Below are positions 25,005-33,571 of a DNA stretch of 46,217 bases, piece by piece (positions within the stretch are counted from its first letter, which is position 1; each line of letters begins with the position of its first letter). The stretch covers positions 1 through 46,217 of the forward strand of contig JAICYT010000003.1 in assembly GCA_025934075.1 (NCBI GenBank). Direction: 5' to 3'. The notes below the pieces were generated by a model. That model was not told the DNA's origin and searched no databases. It saw only the letters and a program-made list of their open reading frames with translations. The position numbers and the translations under genes were made by a program. This DNA is from Gemmatimonadaceae bacterium. GTDB taxonomy: Bacteria; Gemmatimonadota; Gemmatimonadetes; Gemmatimonadales; Gemmatimonadaceae.

Positions 25005-28000
25005 TCAATCACCAGCAACCGGCTTGCCCAACGCATTCCAATTCGCCATCGCATTCAACACCAGCGCAAAGCTGCCGTGCGTTTCGAAACGCCACATGGG
25101 CCTGATGCCGAACATAACGATGTTGCCCTTGCCGAGCGGTACATCGACTACTGCCGCCTTTCCAGCCATCTCTTCGCCGTGCATCATGCCGCCCGACACG
25201 AGCAGCGAATCGAGATTCGAGTTCATGCGCAAGATCACGCGCGCCGTTGGCCCCTGAACCGGTGCGCCGCCGAATCCGCCGCGACCACCACCGCCTGCGC
25301 CCCCGACGTTGAACAGAGCCGCGCCCTGTTTGTAATAGACCGACAGGTTGTCCTGATCGTAGCCATAGGCGATCGGGCTCGACTTGTCGACGACCTGTGC
25401 GCGGAACACCGAGCCCCTGGCCCATAGGCTGTCGGCCGGCGCGATACTCACAGCGCCGAAAGTGAAGCCGAGATCGAGCGGCAATCGCGCCGTCGCGCCT
25501 TCGGTGATCAGTAACCCGCCGCGCGAGATGAATCGCTCGAGCGCCATCACACCCTCGAGACCCATTGAGCCGCGTGTGTCGTCCGTCGAGTCGGGTGTGC
25601 CGAGGTTCGGTGTCTTAGCAGTGCGCTTCCAAGGGATCGGCTTGCCGGTCGCCGGTTTGGTGGCGAGCAGCGCTGCGGCCGACGTGCCAGCCGACGGGAA
25701 GATCACGACATCGTAGCTGTCGAGAATCTTGGTGTCGGCGAGCCTCTGGTCCGCCATGTACGTGTACGGAATCCCCATGTAGTCGAATGCATATCGCACC
25801 CAACCTTCGTCCTGCGTGTTGTTCCACGTGTGGATGTACGCGATCCGCGGCACCGTCACCGCGTGCGACGAGATCTTCGGCGTGCTGTCGACGGCCGTCG
25901 CTTTGAGTCCGAGATCGGCGACGACGCTCGGCCCGTTGCCGCCTTCGACGATGAACGTGCCTGCCGCGAAGGTTTGGCCGTTCGCGCTGAATGGTGAATC
26001 GGCGACTGAGATCTTGGCGCCTTTGAGCTTCCACGGCAGCGCCGCGGAGCGCCAATCGCCGAGATGTTGGACGAGCAGAAGCCTGCCGGTTCCACCGACG
26101 GTACCGGTGACCTTCGCGTCGACCGCGATGAGCTTCATCGGCTTTGCAAGGATCGTCGAATCGACGACCTTGAGCGTTTGCACATTGTAGAGCTCATCCA
26201 GCGTCCACCCAATGTCGTCGTACGGCGGCGGATCGTCGGCCGGCTTGAAGTGCTGGTAGGCGAGAATGGTTCGAACCGTCTGCGTGTAGGGCTGATCCAT
26301 GCGGATGATCCAGTCGCCCGCGTGCACCGTAGCTGGTCTGCCGACGGGATCCGCGGAAGCGGCCGGCGGCGTCGCTGCGCTGTCGCTCGTCGCGCGTCCG
26401 ACTGGTCTCACTGCGCCGCTGTCAGCGGCGGCGCCGCGCCCCGCACCGCCGCGACCCCCGCCGCCACGACCTCCACGGCCGCCGCGGCCACCGCCAGCTG
26501 CGGTTGTTGCTCCTGCACCACCCGCTTGCGCGGCCGTCGGATCGCCGCCATCGCCACCGCGACCCGCACCGCGACCGCCGCGTCCAGTACTCGCGAGCAC
26601 ACCGGTCGAGATTCCGCCGGCCCGCACGCGCGCAATGTTCTGCGCTAGCAGTGCGCTTCCCTGGCGTCCCATGATCTGCGGCTCGACGCGAGTCGCGAAG
26701 TCTTGCGACGCGACCTGAACTTCCGCGCCCTGCATGCGGAAGTAATTCACCAGATCGGCCGCCTGCTGCGCACGCTTCTGATCATGAGGAATGACATACG
26801 CGTACGGCGCCTCCGTTTTGCCGCGCTTGATCAAACGCTCGGCCTTTGCGACGAAATCGTCGAGGAACGTCTCCTTGTTATCGGCGACGTACTTCATGCC
26901 GAACAGCACGCCCGACTGTTGGTAATTGATGTTGTTTCGGAAACACCACTTCACGCCGGGAACCGGTGGGTTGAAGCGATCCCACTCCTTCTCGACTTGG
27001 CTGCCTGGCGTGAACGTCGTCGTCATGCAGCCGTTTCCGCCCGGCCCGGTGGCGCTCATCGTTTCATAGAAGCGGCCGATGGAGTTGTGCAGGTTCACCA
27101 TCGCCAACATGTAATTCGGCGCCCAGCCGTCATAGAAACCGTGCGTCCACACACCCGGCATGTCACGCTTGGCCATCTCGTTCATCTCATTGTACGCGAG
27201 CGTGTGCCACTCGTTCACGACGATCGGATCGAACTCGTCATTGTACGGTCCAGTGCCGGTCATGATGTACATGAATGGCACCGACTCGTGGAGATCGTGC
27301 ACGACGGTCGGATGCCAGTGCAGGAAACCCGCGAGCATGTTGCGCGTGAGCTTGGCCGACATGCCGATCGCGTCGCGATTGTTGTCGTGCGCGGTGTACT
27401 GGCCCCAGTACGCGAGCGGAATCGTCACGCTGTCCGTCACGCGATAGTTGAACACGTCGACCTCGCGGTCGCGTCCGTCGACTTCCGTCTGCGGGGTGAT
27501 CAGCGTGATCGTGTTGTTGCGAATCGATCGGATGAACGGCGACTCTTCGACCGCCATCCGATACAGCAGTTCCGTCAACATCTCCGGACTTCCGGTTTCC
27601 GGAGAGTGGATGGAGCCCGACAACCAATAAATCGGCTTCGCGTCTTTGATGAGACGCGCGCGCTCCGCCGCAGACAGGCCTCGCGGGTCCGCAAGCTTTC
27701 CGAGCATCTGGCGGTACTCGTCGAGATGCTTGATGGTGTTTTCGTCGGCGACCGCGGCCACGATCATCTCGCGTCCTTCCTCGCTTTTCCCCAGTGAGAA
27801 TACCTTCACTCGCGGCGACGCCCGTTCCACGGCGCGGAAGTAATTGTTGATCTCGGCGACGTGCGACAGATGGCCCGGCGAGCCCGGCACGTAACCGAGC
27901 ACTTTGAGCGGAGTCGGTACCGACTTCGACGCTGGAAGGTGGTCGACGAGCTCGGTCGTGAACTTCCACTTCGGGTCGGTGGACGTGAGCTCGCGAATCT

Positions 28001-28109
28001 TCGCCGTGTATTCGACGTCGTTCGATTGCGCGGCCGCGCGGTGGACAGGAGCAAAGACGGACAGCGCGCCGAAGAGCGCGAGGCCGGCCAGCTGCCGGAT
28101 GTTCGACAT
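25005..28109 (-). CDS. Secreted M14-family zinc carboxypeptidase, large
   Basis: A 1034-residue secreted metallopeptidase. Residues 1-28 are a signal peptide ending AAAQ. The catalytic domain covers about 70-430: zinc ligands are His168 and Glu171 in GSIHSPETGS, with the third ligand in VVHDLHES (His271 or His274). DNNRD at 242-246 provides the substrate-carboxylate arginine region. Residues about 508-595 form a long Gly/Arg/Ala-rich, probably disordered insert, and a second short one lies at about 944-960. The C-terminal half (about 600-1030) resembles a glutamine-amidotransferase-like fold, with DYMGIPYTYM and FISRGGLLITEGATA. It should trim peptides in the periplasm. A partial REP-like repeat follows its stop. 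Confidence 0.92.
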   Translation of the reverse strand: MSNIRQLAGLALFGALSVFAPVHRAAAQSNDVEYTAKIRELTSTDPKWKFTTELVDHLPASKSVPTPLKVLGYVPGSPGHLSHVAEINNYFRAVERASPRVKVFSLGKSEEGREMIVAAVADENTIKHLDEYRQMLGKLADPRGLSAAERARLIKDAKPIYWLSGSIHSPETGSPEMLTELLYRMAVEESPFIRSIRNNTITLITPQTEVDGRDREVDVFNYRVTDSVTIPLAYWGQYTAHDNNRDAIGMSAKLTRNMLAGFLHWHPTVVHDLHESVPFMYIMTGTGPYNDEFDPIVVNEWHTLAYNEMNEMAKRDMPGVWTHGFYDGWAPNYMLAMVNLHNSIGRFYETMSATGPGGNGCMTTTFTPGSQVEKEWDRFNPPVPGVKWCFRNNINYQQSGVLFGMKYVADNKETFLDDFVAKAERLIKRGKTEAPYAYVIPHDQKRAQQAADLVNYFRMQGAEVQVASQDFATRVEPQIMGRQGSALLAQNIARVRAGGISTGVLASTGRGGRGAGRGGDGGDPTAAQAGGAGATTAAGGGRGGRGGRGGGGRGGAGRGAAADSGAVRPVGRATSDSAATPPAASADPVGRPATVHAGDWIIRMDQPYTQTVRTILAYQHFKPADDPPPYDDIGWTLDELYNVQTLKVVDSTILAKPMKLIAVDAKVTGTVGGTGRLLLVQHLGDWRSAALPWKLKGAKISVADSPFSANGQTFAAGTFIVEGGNGPSVVADLGLKATAVDSTPKISSHAVTVPRIAYIHTWNNTQDEGWVRYAFDYMGIPYTYMADQRLADTKILDSYDVVIFPSAGTSAAALLATKPATGKPIPWKRTAKTPNLGTPDSTDDTRGSMGLEGVMALERFISRGGLLITEGATARLPLDLGFTFGAVSIAPADSLWARGSVFRAQVVDKSSPIAYGYDQDNLSVYYKQGAALFNVGGAGGGGRGGFGGAPVQGPTARVILRMNSNLDSLLVSGGMMHGEEMAGKAAVVDVPLGKGNIVMFGIRPMWRFETHGSFALVLNAMANWNALGKPVAGD

Positions 28110-28198
28110 ACGATTCTCGACTGAGGGAAGCTGAGGGGGGGCGTCTGGGAAGTTTACGCGTTCGCGCGAATCGGCGCTGAGTTGGTCCGGGCCGGGCA

Positions 28199-28256
28199 GT
28201 CATCGTGAGAGGGTGGCGTGCACCCTGACCGCAACGAAGGATCCGCTGTCGGCAGC
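28199..28256. repeat. Diverged copy of the REP-like repeat
   Basis: GTCATCGTGAG at the start, then a small GGGTG/CACCC hairpin, then CGCAACGAAGGATCCGCTGT, which matches 17 of 20 bases of CGTAGCGAAGGATCTGCTGT in the 8966-9050 repeat. It lies between the lipoprotein gene and the M14 peptidase gene. The match is weaker than the other two copies. Confidence 0.45.
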
Positions 28257-28486
28257 TACTTGGGAGTCGCGGCAACGATTCGACTGATCACAGAATCCTG
28301 CCGCGCGACGACAGAGCGGAGCGAGTCGAGGTCAGTCTGAAGCTGTGCGACGTCGTTCTTGAGTCCACCGATTTCGTTCGCCGCGTCGTTGAGTGCCTGA
28401 GCCGTGGCGGCTTCAGCGCGTGGATTGGTGCAGCCCGCCGTGCAGACAACGACGGCCGCGGCGAGGAGAGATCGCGAGGAGCGCAT
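28256..28486 (-). CDS. Small Lpp-like coiled-coil lipoprotein
   Basis: A 76-residue precursor with a lipoprotein signal peptide (MRSSRSLLAAAVVVCTAGC, lipid-modified Cys19). The mature 58-residue chain contains heptads LKNDVAQLQTDLDSLRSVVARQD, so a trimeric or dimeric coiled coil, and ends in a C-terminal lysine (AATPK). Size, coiled coil, Cys start and Lys end all resemble Braun's lipoprotein, but the homology is not evident from sequence. The ATG at 28486 was chosen over a TTG two codons upstream. No clear Shine-Dalgarno. It is divergent from the prepilin gene. Confidence 0.7.
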   Translation of the reverse strand: MRSSRSLLAAAVVVCTAGCTNPRAEAATAQALNDAANEIGGLKNDVAQLQTDLDSLRSVVARQDSVISRIVAATPK

Positions 28487-28584
28487 GAGCAAGGAGCGCG
28501 TGATGAGAAAGAAGCGAGGTTGAAGAGCCCGATCGAGAGCAAAATGATGATGGGCGGCGCCGCCGTCGAGGTTTCATTCGCGGC

Positions 28585-29007
28585 ATGCGGCGGAACGCGT
28601 TCTCTCTCGTCGAGCTCTTGCTCGTCGTCGTGATCATGGGCGTGCTCATGGCGCTGGCGGTGCCGCGGTTTTCGGCTATGCGCGACAGCGCGTCAGTGCG
28701 CGCGGCGATGGCTGATCTCGGCGCCGATTTCTCGATGGCGCGTCAGTCGGCGATAACACGTCGGGCCGCCGTTGCCGTCGTGCTGGACACGGCGTTCGGT
28801 GTTGTCGAGCTGCGCTCGGCCACGCGAATGATGTCGCGGCACACGCTCGGCGCGACGTACGGGATCGTTTTAGGGTCCAATCGGGATTCTGCAGTGTACG
28901 ACTCGAGAGGTTTGGGATACGGAGTCTCTAACCTGACGGTGACCGTTCGCCGCGGGGCGATTGTTGACACGTTAACGATGTCGCGAATGGGGAGGGTGCG
29001 CTGGTGA
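28585..29007 (+). CDS. Type IV prepilin-like / GspH-type pseudopilin
   Basis: A 140-residue prepilin. After the short leader MRRNA comes FSLVELLLVVVIMGVLMALAV, the class III/type IV prepilin signature with Glu at position +5 and a hydrophobic helix. The prepilin peptidase would cut between Ala5 and Phe6; position -1 is normally Gly, so Ala is a tolerated but unusual variant. The rest is beta-rich, of the GspH/FimT minor pseudopilin kind. No other pilus gene is near, so it is an orphan component. No Shine-Dalgarno is visible; TTGAAG and AATGAT upstream give a weak promoter candidate. Confidence 0.88.
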   Translation: MRRNAFSLVELLLVVVIMGVLMALAVPRFSAMRDSASVRAAMADLGADFSMARQSAITRRAAVAVVLDTAFGVVELRSATRMMSRHTLGATYGIVLGSNRDSAVYDSRGLGYGVSNLTVTVRRGAIVDTLTMSRMGRVRW

Positions 29008-29184
29008 CGCGCGTCACGAGACGTCTACGAATGACGTAACTGCCGTTGCACGAACCGAATACGGAGCGCCGAGCGTGGGTGAGGCGGCCGGTACTGGTCT
29101 TCGTCTGTGAACGAGGACAGGTTGCGAGAGCCGAGTTTTCAAGCCGTTACACGTAAATGTGACCCTCGCTCCCTGGGGGTGGGT

Positions 29185-29190
29185 TATAAA
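29185..29190 (+). promoter_or_regulatory. Candidate -10 element of the sigma factor gene
   Basis: TATAAA lies eight bases before the ATG of the sigma gene at 29198, so transcription starting seven bases downstream would give an mRNA with almost no leader. I cannot find a convincing -35 element at the right distance. Confidence 0.3.
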
Positions 29191-29197
29191 ACAGAAC

Positions 29198-29737
29198 ATG
29201 AGCGACGATGCCGCCGATGTTCGGCGTGTGCTTGCAGGGGACGTTGACGCCTACGCCGCGTTGGTCGATCGGTATTATGACCGGTGTGCGCGGTTCGCCG
29301 TCCGTATGTTGGGTAACCGCGATGATGCGGAAGACGCGTTGCAGGTGACGTTCGTGCGCGCGTATCGTGCGCTCGATCGGTACCAGGAACGAGACCGCTT
29401 CAGCGCGTGGCTGTATCGAATCTTGGTGAATCAGTGTCGGAGCATCGCTGCACGCCGCGCGCATCGCGAAAAAGTGTTCGTTCGTGAAGAAGCGCTCTTG
29501 CTGAATGCGCCGGATCGCTCGACGAGTTGGACTGGTGAAGACGAAGAATTTGTTCAGCGTGTGCTGAGTGAGCTGGACCCGTTGTTGCGGGAAGCGTTCC
29601 TTCTGAAATACATCGAAGAAATGAGCTACGAGGAGATGTCGACTTTGACTGGTGTTGGCGTCTCTGCGTTGAAGATGCGTGTGAAGCGCGCGTGTGATCG
29701 CCTCCGCGAGCGATGGGAGCGAATCAAGCATGACTGA
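29198..29737 (+). CDS. ECF-type RNA polymerase sigma factor
   Basis: A 179-residue extracytoplasmic-function sigma factor. Region 2 spans about 10-75 (DAYAALVDRYYDRCARFAVRM, DAEDALQVTFVRAYRALDRY, SAWLYRILVNQC) and region 4 about 118-172 (LDPLLREAFLLKYIEEMSYEEMSTLTGVGVSALKMRVKRACDRLR). It directs transcription of target promoters when released from its anti-sigma partner. The ATG at 29198 was chosen over an upstream GTG at 29159. The stop overlaps the next gene by eight bases, so the two products are made together. It is the first gene of a four-gene unit. Confidence 0.95.
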   Translation: MSDDAADVRRVLAGDVDAYAALVDRYYDRCARFAVRMLGNRDDAEDALQVTFVRAYRALDRYQERDRFSAWLYRILVNQCRSIAARRAHREKVFVREEALLLNAPDRSTSWTGEDEEFVQRVLSELDPLLREAFLLKYIEEMSYEEMSTLTGVGVSALKMRVKRACDRLRERWERIKHD

Positions 29738-30329
29738 GTCGGACCAACATCCATACGTCGAATGGATCGCCGGTGAGGCGCGGCGCCCGGTCGTTACCGA
29801 CCCGGCGGCTCGTGAGCGCATCATGATGGCTGTTCGCACGGAGCCGCTGCCACAGCGTCGCTCACGGGTGTGGCAGCGCGTGTTCGAGCCGCGCGCATTC
29901 CGGCTATCGCCCGTCGCTAGCACGCTGCTCGCTGCTGGCCTCGTCGGTATTGGTCTTATCGCCGGCAAGGTCGCGAATAACCGGGACGTCCGCTCGCCGG
30001 TCGGGGAGCCAAAGGTTCCTGCTGTTGTCCAGCAGCTCCCGGTTTCTCCTGATACCGTCGTCAAGTTCGTGTTCGTTGCGCCGCAGGCCAGCAAGGTGTC
30101 CGTGGTTGGGGACTTCAATGGCTGGGATACGACGACGACTCCCATGGTCCGCACTCCAAACAGCTCCGTATGGACCGTAACGCTGCCGCTGACGACCGGT
30201 CGTCATGTGTACTCGTTCGTGGTCGACGGATCGACATGGAGCGCCGATCCGTCCGCCCCCCTCGCGCCCGATGACGGGTTCGGCCGTCCCAATTCCGTCA
30301 GAATCGTTGGTCGAGGATCCGCGTTGTGA
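29730..30329 (+). CDS. Putative membrane anti-sigma factor with CBM48-like sensor domain
   Basis: A 199-residue single-pass membrane protein: a cytoplasmic N-terminal domain (1-55, with helix TDPAARERIMMAVRTEP), a transmembrane helix at about 57-80 (LSPVASTLLAAGLVGIGLIA), and an extracytoplasmic AMPK-beta/CBM48-like domain at about 109-193 (KVSVVGDFNGWD, VWTVTLPLTTGRHVYSFVVDG). It starts inside the sigma gene (eight-base overlap) and ends in a GTGA overlap with the next gene. The topology is that of an anti-sigma factor, but no zinc-binding HxxxCxxC is present. Function is inferred from topology and gene order; the outer domain is the candidate ligand sensor. Confidence 0.82.
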   Translation: MTESDQHPYVEWIAGEARRPVVTDPAARERIMMAVRTEPLPQRRSRVWQRVFEPRAFRLSPVASTLLAAGLVGIGLIAGKVANNRDVRSPVGEPKVPAVVQQLPVSPDTVVKFVFVAPQASKVSVVGDFNGWDTTTTPMVRTPNSSVWTVTLPLTTGRHVYSFVVDGSTWSADPSAPLAPDDGFGRPNSVRIVGRGSAL

Positions 30330-31003
30330 TTCGACTCGCCTTCATGGTTCCTCCCGTTCGCCATCGCCGACTCGTGAGCACGGTGTTCGTGAGCGTGATG
30401 ACGATGGTGGCCGCGGGTGCCAGCGGAGCGCAGGAACCCGATCCGCTAATCAAGCTCGACGCGAACAGCAAGTTCGCCGTCGAGCTGATTCTCGACTCCG
30501 CCAAAGTTGAAAAGCTCCCGACGCAGCCGCTGATGTCGCGGGCGCTCGAAGGGATCGCCAAAAAGGCTGACGGCAAAAAGATCGTCGACGCCGTCCGCAA
30601 AGAGCTTGGCTATCTGCGCACGGCGCGCAGCGTCCTCGGCGGAGTTCCCGACGATGAGTTGACTGCGGCAGCAGGCGTGATCGAGGTCGGGGCAAAGCCA
30701 GCTCAACTCGCCGTGTTTCGTACTCGACACAAGGATCGAAACGACCTCGCCGCATTCACCTATTGGGCGGACTTGATCACGCGCGGCGTACCGCCGGAGG
30801 ATGCGTCCTCAGCCATTGCAAAACTGTGGCAGGACGGCGCCGATGACGCCACCTTCTACAGCTTGTGGAAGAGCGTCAACTCTGACATACTCCAAGGGTT
30901 GAATCCCGGCGCTGCATTACAGAACCGGATTCGCGAATCCCCCGGGCGCGCGCCAACGAGCAAAACGCCGCCCGAAGGGCCGCAGGAGACGAAATCCTTA
31001 TAA
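30326..31003 (+). CDS. Secreted helical protein of the sigma operon
   Basis: A 225-residue secreted protein. Residues 1-35 include a long signal peptide with hydrophobic core VSTVFVSVMTMVAAGASGA followed by QEPDP. The mature part is predicted helical (KFAVELILDSAKVEKLPTQPLMSRALEGIAKKA, and LITRGVPPEDASSAIAKLWQDGAD), with a Pro-rich, basic-to-acidic C-terminus. No family is recognised. GTG at 30326 overlaps the stop of the anti-sigma-like gene by four bases, which supports a shared operon and coupled translation. It probably acts in the periplasm with the two CBM48-containing products. Confidence 0.8.
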   Translation: MIRLAFMVPPVRHRRLVSTVFVSVMTMVAAGASGAQEPDPLIKLDANSKFAVELILDSAKVEKLPTQPLMSRALEGIAKKADGKKIVDAVRKELGYLRTARSVLGGVPDDELTAAAGVIEVGAKPAQLAVFRTRHKDRNDLAAFTYWADLITRGVPPEDASSAIAKLWQDGADDATFYSLWKSVNSDILQGLNPGAALQNRIRESPGRAPTSKTPPEGPQETKSL

Positions 31004-31015
31004 GCTCGAGATGAT

Positions 31016-32305
31016 ATGAACGAGCGGAAGGTCGCCAAGCTTGTCATGACACTAGCGCTGCTGGTTCCCGCGCCGCGGGGACTTGCAGCGCAACTTGTCT
31101 CTAAGGTCGAGGCGGGTCAGTACTCGGTGTCAGACGGCGTCCTTCCGTTGAGCGCAATCCGATTCGCGCCGGCCATTCAGTACGAGCTCCCGCGCGCGAC
31201 GTTCATGGCGCGCGGTGCTGCCCTGCTCTCCGACCAGCAACTGCAGCTCGCCGACGGTATCGTCTCCGGCACCTTCACGTCGCCCACTGTCTACGGTGGT
31301 CGCGCGGAGATGATCGGAAACGCGAGCCGAGCATTGGATGATCGGTCGCTGGGACCCGACCAAGTCGACGTGCAGACACGCGTGCATGTGTTGTTTCACC
31401 AGCATGGCGGTCTGTGGTTTGGAGGTGGCGTGGCGCGTCCGTGGCGGGTCGCGGTGATCTCCTCCGCCGACGTCACCGACGCCGGCTTGTGGGCGAAAGT
31501 GGGCAATGCGGCCGCCAAGTTCGGCGGCGCAACGATGACCGCCACCTTCACGAATTTCTCGTTCAATAAGATTGCATCGGTCCACGACACGGGGAGCGCG
31601 TCGCTCTCGTGCGCGTCCATTCCGTCGACAATGAGCAGCACCAATGGCGGAATCCGAGCTCTCTTTTCCGAGGTCTCGAGCGGCGGGGCCTGCGAGCGGC
31701 AGTCGCGCTTCGGCGACCTCGAGGGAACGCTGCATTGGGAATGGAGCACGGTCGAACTCACGGCGCAGACCGGGTATCGCTTCGGCGACTCGTACGATGT
31801 CACGGCCGACTCGCGCCGGTGGTCGTCCGCCACAGCAACGATCTGGCTTAGCGATCGAGTGGCGTTTGTCGGCGGCGGCGGTCGCCAGCCGGCGCTGCCA
31901 TTACGAGGGCTGCCGTCCCGGACGTTCGGCATGGCCGGCCTCGAGTTGGCGTTTCTGCCGATTTCCAAAGGCGCGGTCCCGGTATCACTACCGCACGCGA
32001 TTCTCGTCAAGAGCTTCGAGGTGCGACCCGGCGCAACGGGCACTCAAAAGATCGTCATTCACGTGGGCGGCGTCGAGACAGTCGACGTCATGGGCGATTT
32101 CAGCGATTGGAGCCCGCTCACTCTTGTGCGCCGCGGACGCGACTTGTGGGAATTGTCAGTGCCGGTCTCGCCCGGCATGCACCGTATCAACGTTCGTGTT
32201 GATGGCGGCCCGTGGATGGCGCCTCCTGGCCTGCCAACGGTTCACGGCGGCTACGGCGGCGACGTCGGCCTCATGATTGTCGGCGAGGATCGCAGCGGCC
32301 ACTAG
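31016..32305 (+). CDS. Envelope beta-strand protein with C-terminal CBM48-like domain
   Basis: A 429-residue secreted protein. Residues 1-24 are a signal peptide (MNERKVAKLVMTLALLVPAP). Residues about 30-320 consist of alternating beta strands with small residues and aromatics, suggesting an outer-membrane barrel or a beta-rich surface protein. Residues about 341-423 are a CBM48/AMPK-beta-like domain (VDVMGDFSDWS, LWELSVPVSPGMHRINVRVDGGPW), clearly related to the domain in the anti-sigma-like protein of the same operon. It begins 12 bases after the upstream gene. It is followed by a strong bidirectional terminator. A role in binding or sensing sugar polymers is inferred. Confidence 0.8.
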   Translation: MNERKVAKLVMTLALLVPAPRGLAAQLVSKVEAGQYSVSDGVLPLSAIRFAPAIQYELPRATFMARGAALLSDQQLQLADGIVSGTFTSPTVYGGRAEMIGNASRALDDRSLGPDQVDVQTRVHVLFHQHGGLWFGGGVARPWRVAVISSADVTDAGLWAKVGNAAAKFGGATMTATFTNFSFNKIASVHDTGSASLSCASIPSTMSSTNGGIRALFSEVSSGGACERQSRFGDLEGTLHWEWSTVELTAQTGYRFGDSYDVTADSRRWSSATATIWLSDRVAFVGGGGRQPALPLRGLPSRTFGMAGLELAFLPISKGAVPVSLPHAILVKSFEVRPGATGTQKIVIHVGGVETVDVMGDFSDWSPLTLVRRGRDLWELSVPVSPGMHRINVRVDGGPWMAPPGLPTVHGGYGGDVGLMIVGEDRSGH

Positions 32306-32331
32306 CTGGTCGGTGGTTGTTGGTCCACAGC

Positions 32332-32360
32332 AAAAAAGGGAGCGCCTAGGCGCTCCCTTT
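32332..32360. terminator. Strong bidirectional terminator
   Basis: AAAGGGAGCGCC (32335-32346) and GGCGCTCCCTTT (32349-32360) form a perfect 12-bp stem around TA, preceded by an A-run and followed by TTTCG. It lies between the convergent CBM48 operon and the RhlE-type helicase gene and can end both transcripts; the U-run is better for the helicase direction. Confidence 0.9.
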
Positions 32361-32377
32361 CGTATTGACGACGATGG

Positions 32378-33571
32378 TCAGTCTGCCGCGACCGTCCCGA
32401 AATCGAAGCCTGGAACAGAGATTCGCGGAATCGGCTGGCCAATCACCCGCTCGATGGTGCGAACCATCGCGATCTCGTCCGGCGACATGAACGTGAAGGC
32501 GTCCCCTTCCTTCTCGGCCCGGCCCGTCCGACCAATGCGGTGCACGTAATCCTCCGCCTGCTGCGGCACATCGTAGTTCACGACGTGGGTGATGTCGGAA
32601 ATGTCCAGCCCGCGCTGCGCAATGTCCGTCGCGACGAGCACACGCACCTTGCCGCTCTTGAAATCCTGCAACGCCTTGGTGCGCTGCGGCTGCGTCTTGT
32701 CGGCGTGCATCGCGGTGGCTTCGATGCCTTCGCGCTCGAGATGACGCACGACACGATCGGCGCCATGCTTGGTTCGAGTGAATACCAAGACGGAGTCGAG
32801 CGCCGCCTCGCGCAACAGTTGAGCGAGCAGCGCGCTCTTGCGATCGCGTGGCACCGGATAGACTGCGTGCGTCACCGTGCTCGCGGCCTGTGAGCGACGT
32901 CCCACCTGCACTACGATTGGCTTGCGCAGATATTTGCGCGCCAGCGCTTCGACTTCTGGCGGCATCGTCGCGCTGAACAACAGCGTCTGCCGGTACTTCG
33001 GGACATCCGACACGATGCGGTTGATCTGTGGCGCGAATCCCATGTCGAGCATCCGATCCGCCTCGTCGAGGACGAGGACCTCGAGGTCGTCGAACACCAC
33101 GTTCTGACGCTCGAGGTGATCGATCAATCGCCCTGGCGTCGCGACGACGATGTCGACGCCGGCGCGTAGCATTTTCTGCTGCGGCTCGAGTGGCACGCCA
33201 CCATAAACCGAGACGACGGTCAGCTTGGAGTGCTTGGCGTATTTGTGGACGCTCTCCTCCACCTGAACGCAGAGCTCGCGCGTCGGAGTGAGCACCAGCG
33301 CACGCGTGCGCTGCGGGCCATCGATGAACCGATCGACGATCGGCAGCGTGAACGCGGCCGTTTTGCCGGTTCCCGTTTGCGCGAGACCCATGATGTCGCG
33401 CCCTTTCAGAACGAGCGGGATCGCCTGTGCCTGGATCGGAGTCGGGGTGGTGTATCCCGCATCGCGAACCGCTCTGAGAACTTCCGCCGAGAGACCAAGA
33501 GTGTCGAACGACGCCGTCTCGGACTCGGTCGCCTGCTCAGTTTCGATTGTTTCTGTTGCCATGTTTCCCAT
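32378..33571 (-). CDS. rhlE: RhlE-type DEAD-box RNA helicase
   Basis: A 397-residue ATP-dependent RNA helicase. The Q motif FDTLGLSAEVLRAV/GYTTPTPIQAQAI is followed by AQTGTGKT at 64-71, PTRELCVQ at 96-103, DEAD at 169-172, SAT at 200-202, ARGLDI-type QRGLDIS and HRIGRTGR in the C-terminal domain. It lacks the long basic tail of some RhlE proteins. The ATG at 33571 gives the usual N-terminus; an internal ATG at 33562 is a possible alternative start with GGGAA just before it. A leader of about 260 bases precedes it. It is terminated by the shared hairpin at 32332-32360. Confidence 0.93.
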   Translation of the reverse strand: MGNMATETIETEQATESETASFDTLGLSAEVLRAVRDAGYTTPTPIQAQAIPLVLKGRDIMGLAQTGTGKTAAFTLPIVDRFIDGPQRTRALVLTPTRELCVQVEESVHKYAKHSKLTVVSVYGGVPLEPQQKMLRAGVDIVVATPGRLIDHLERQNVVFDDLEVLVLDEADRMLDMGFAPQINRIVSDVPKYRQTLLFSATMPPEVEALARKYLRKPIVVQVGRRSQAASTVTHAVYPVPRDRKSALLAQLLREAALDSVLVFTRTKHGADRVVRHLEREGIEATAMHADKTQPQRTKALQDFKSGKVRVLVATDIAQRGLDISDITHVVNYDVPQQAEDYVHRIGRTGRAEKEGDAFTFMSPDEIAMVRTIERVIGQPIPRISVPGFDFGTVAAD

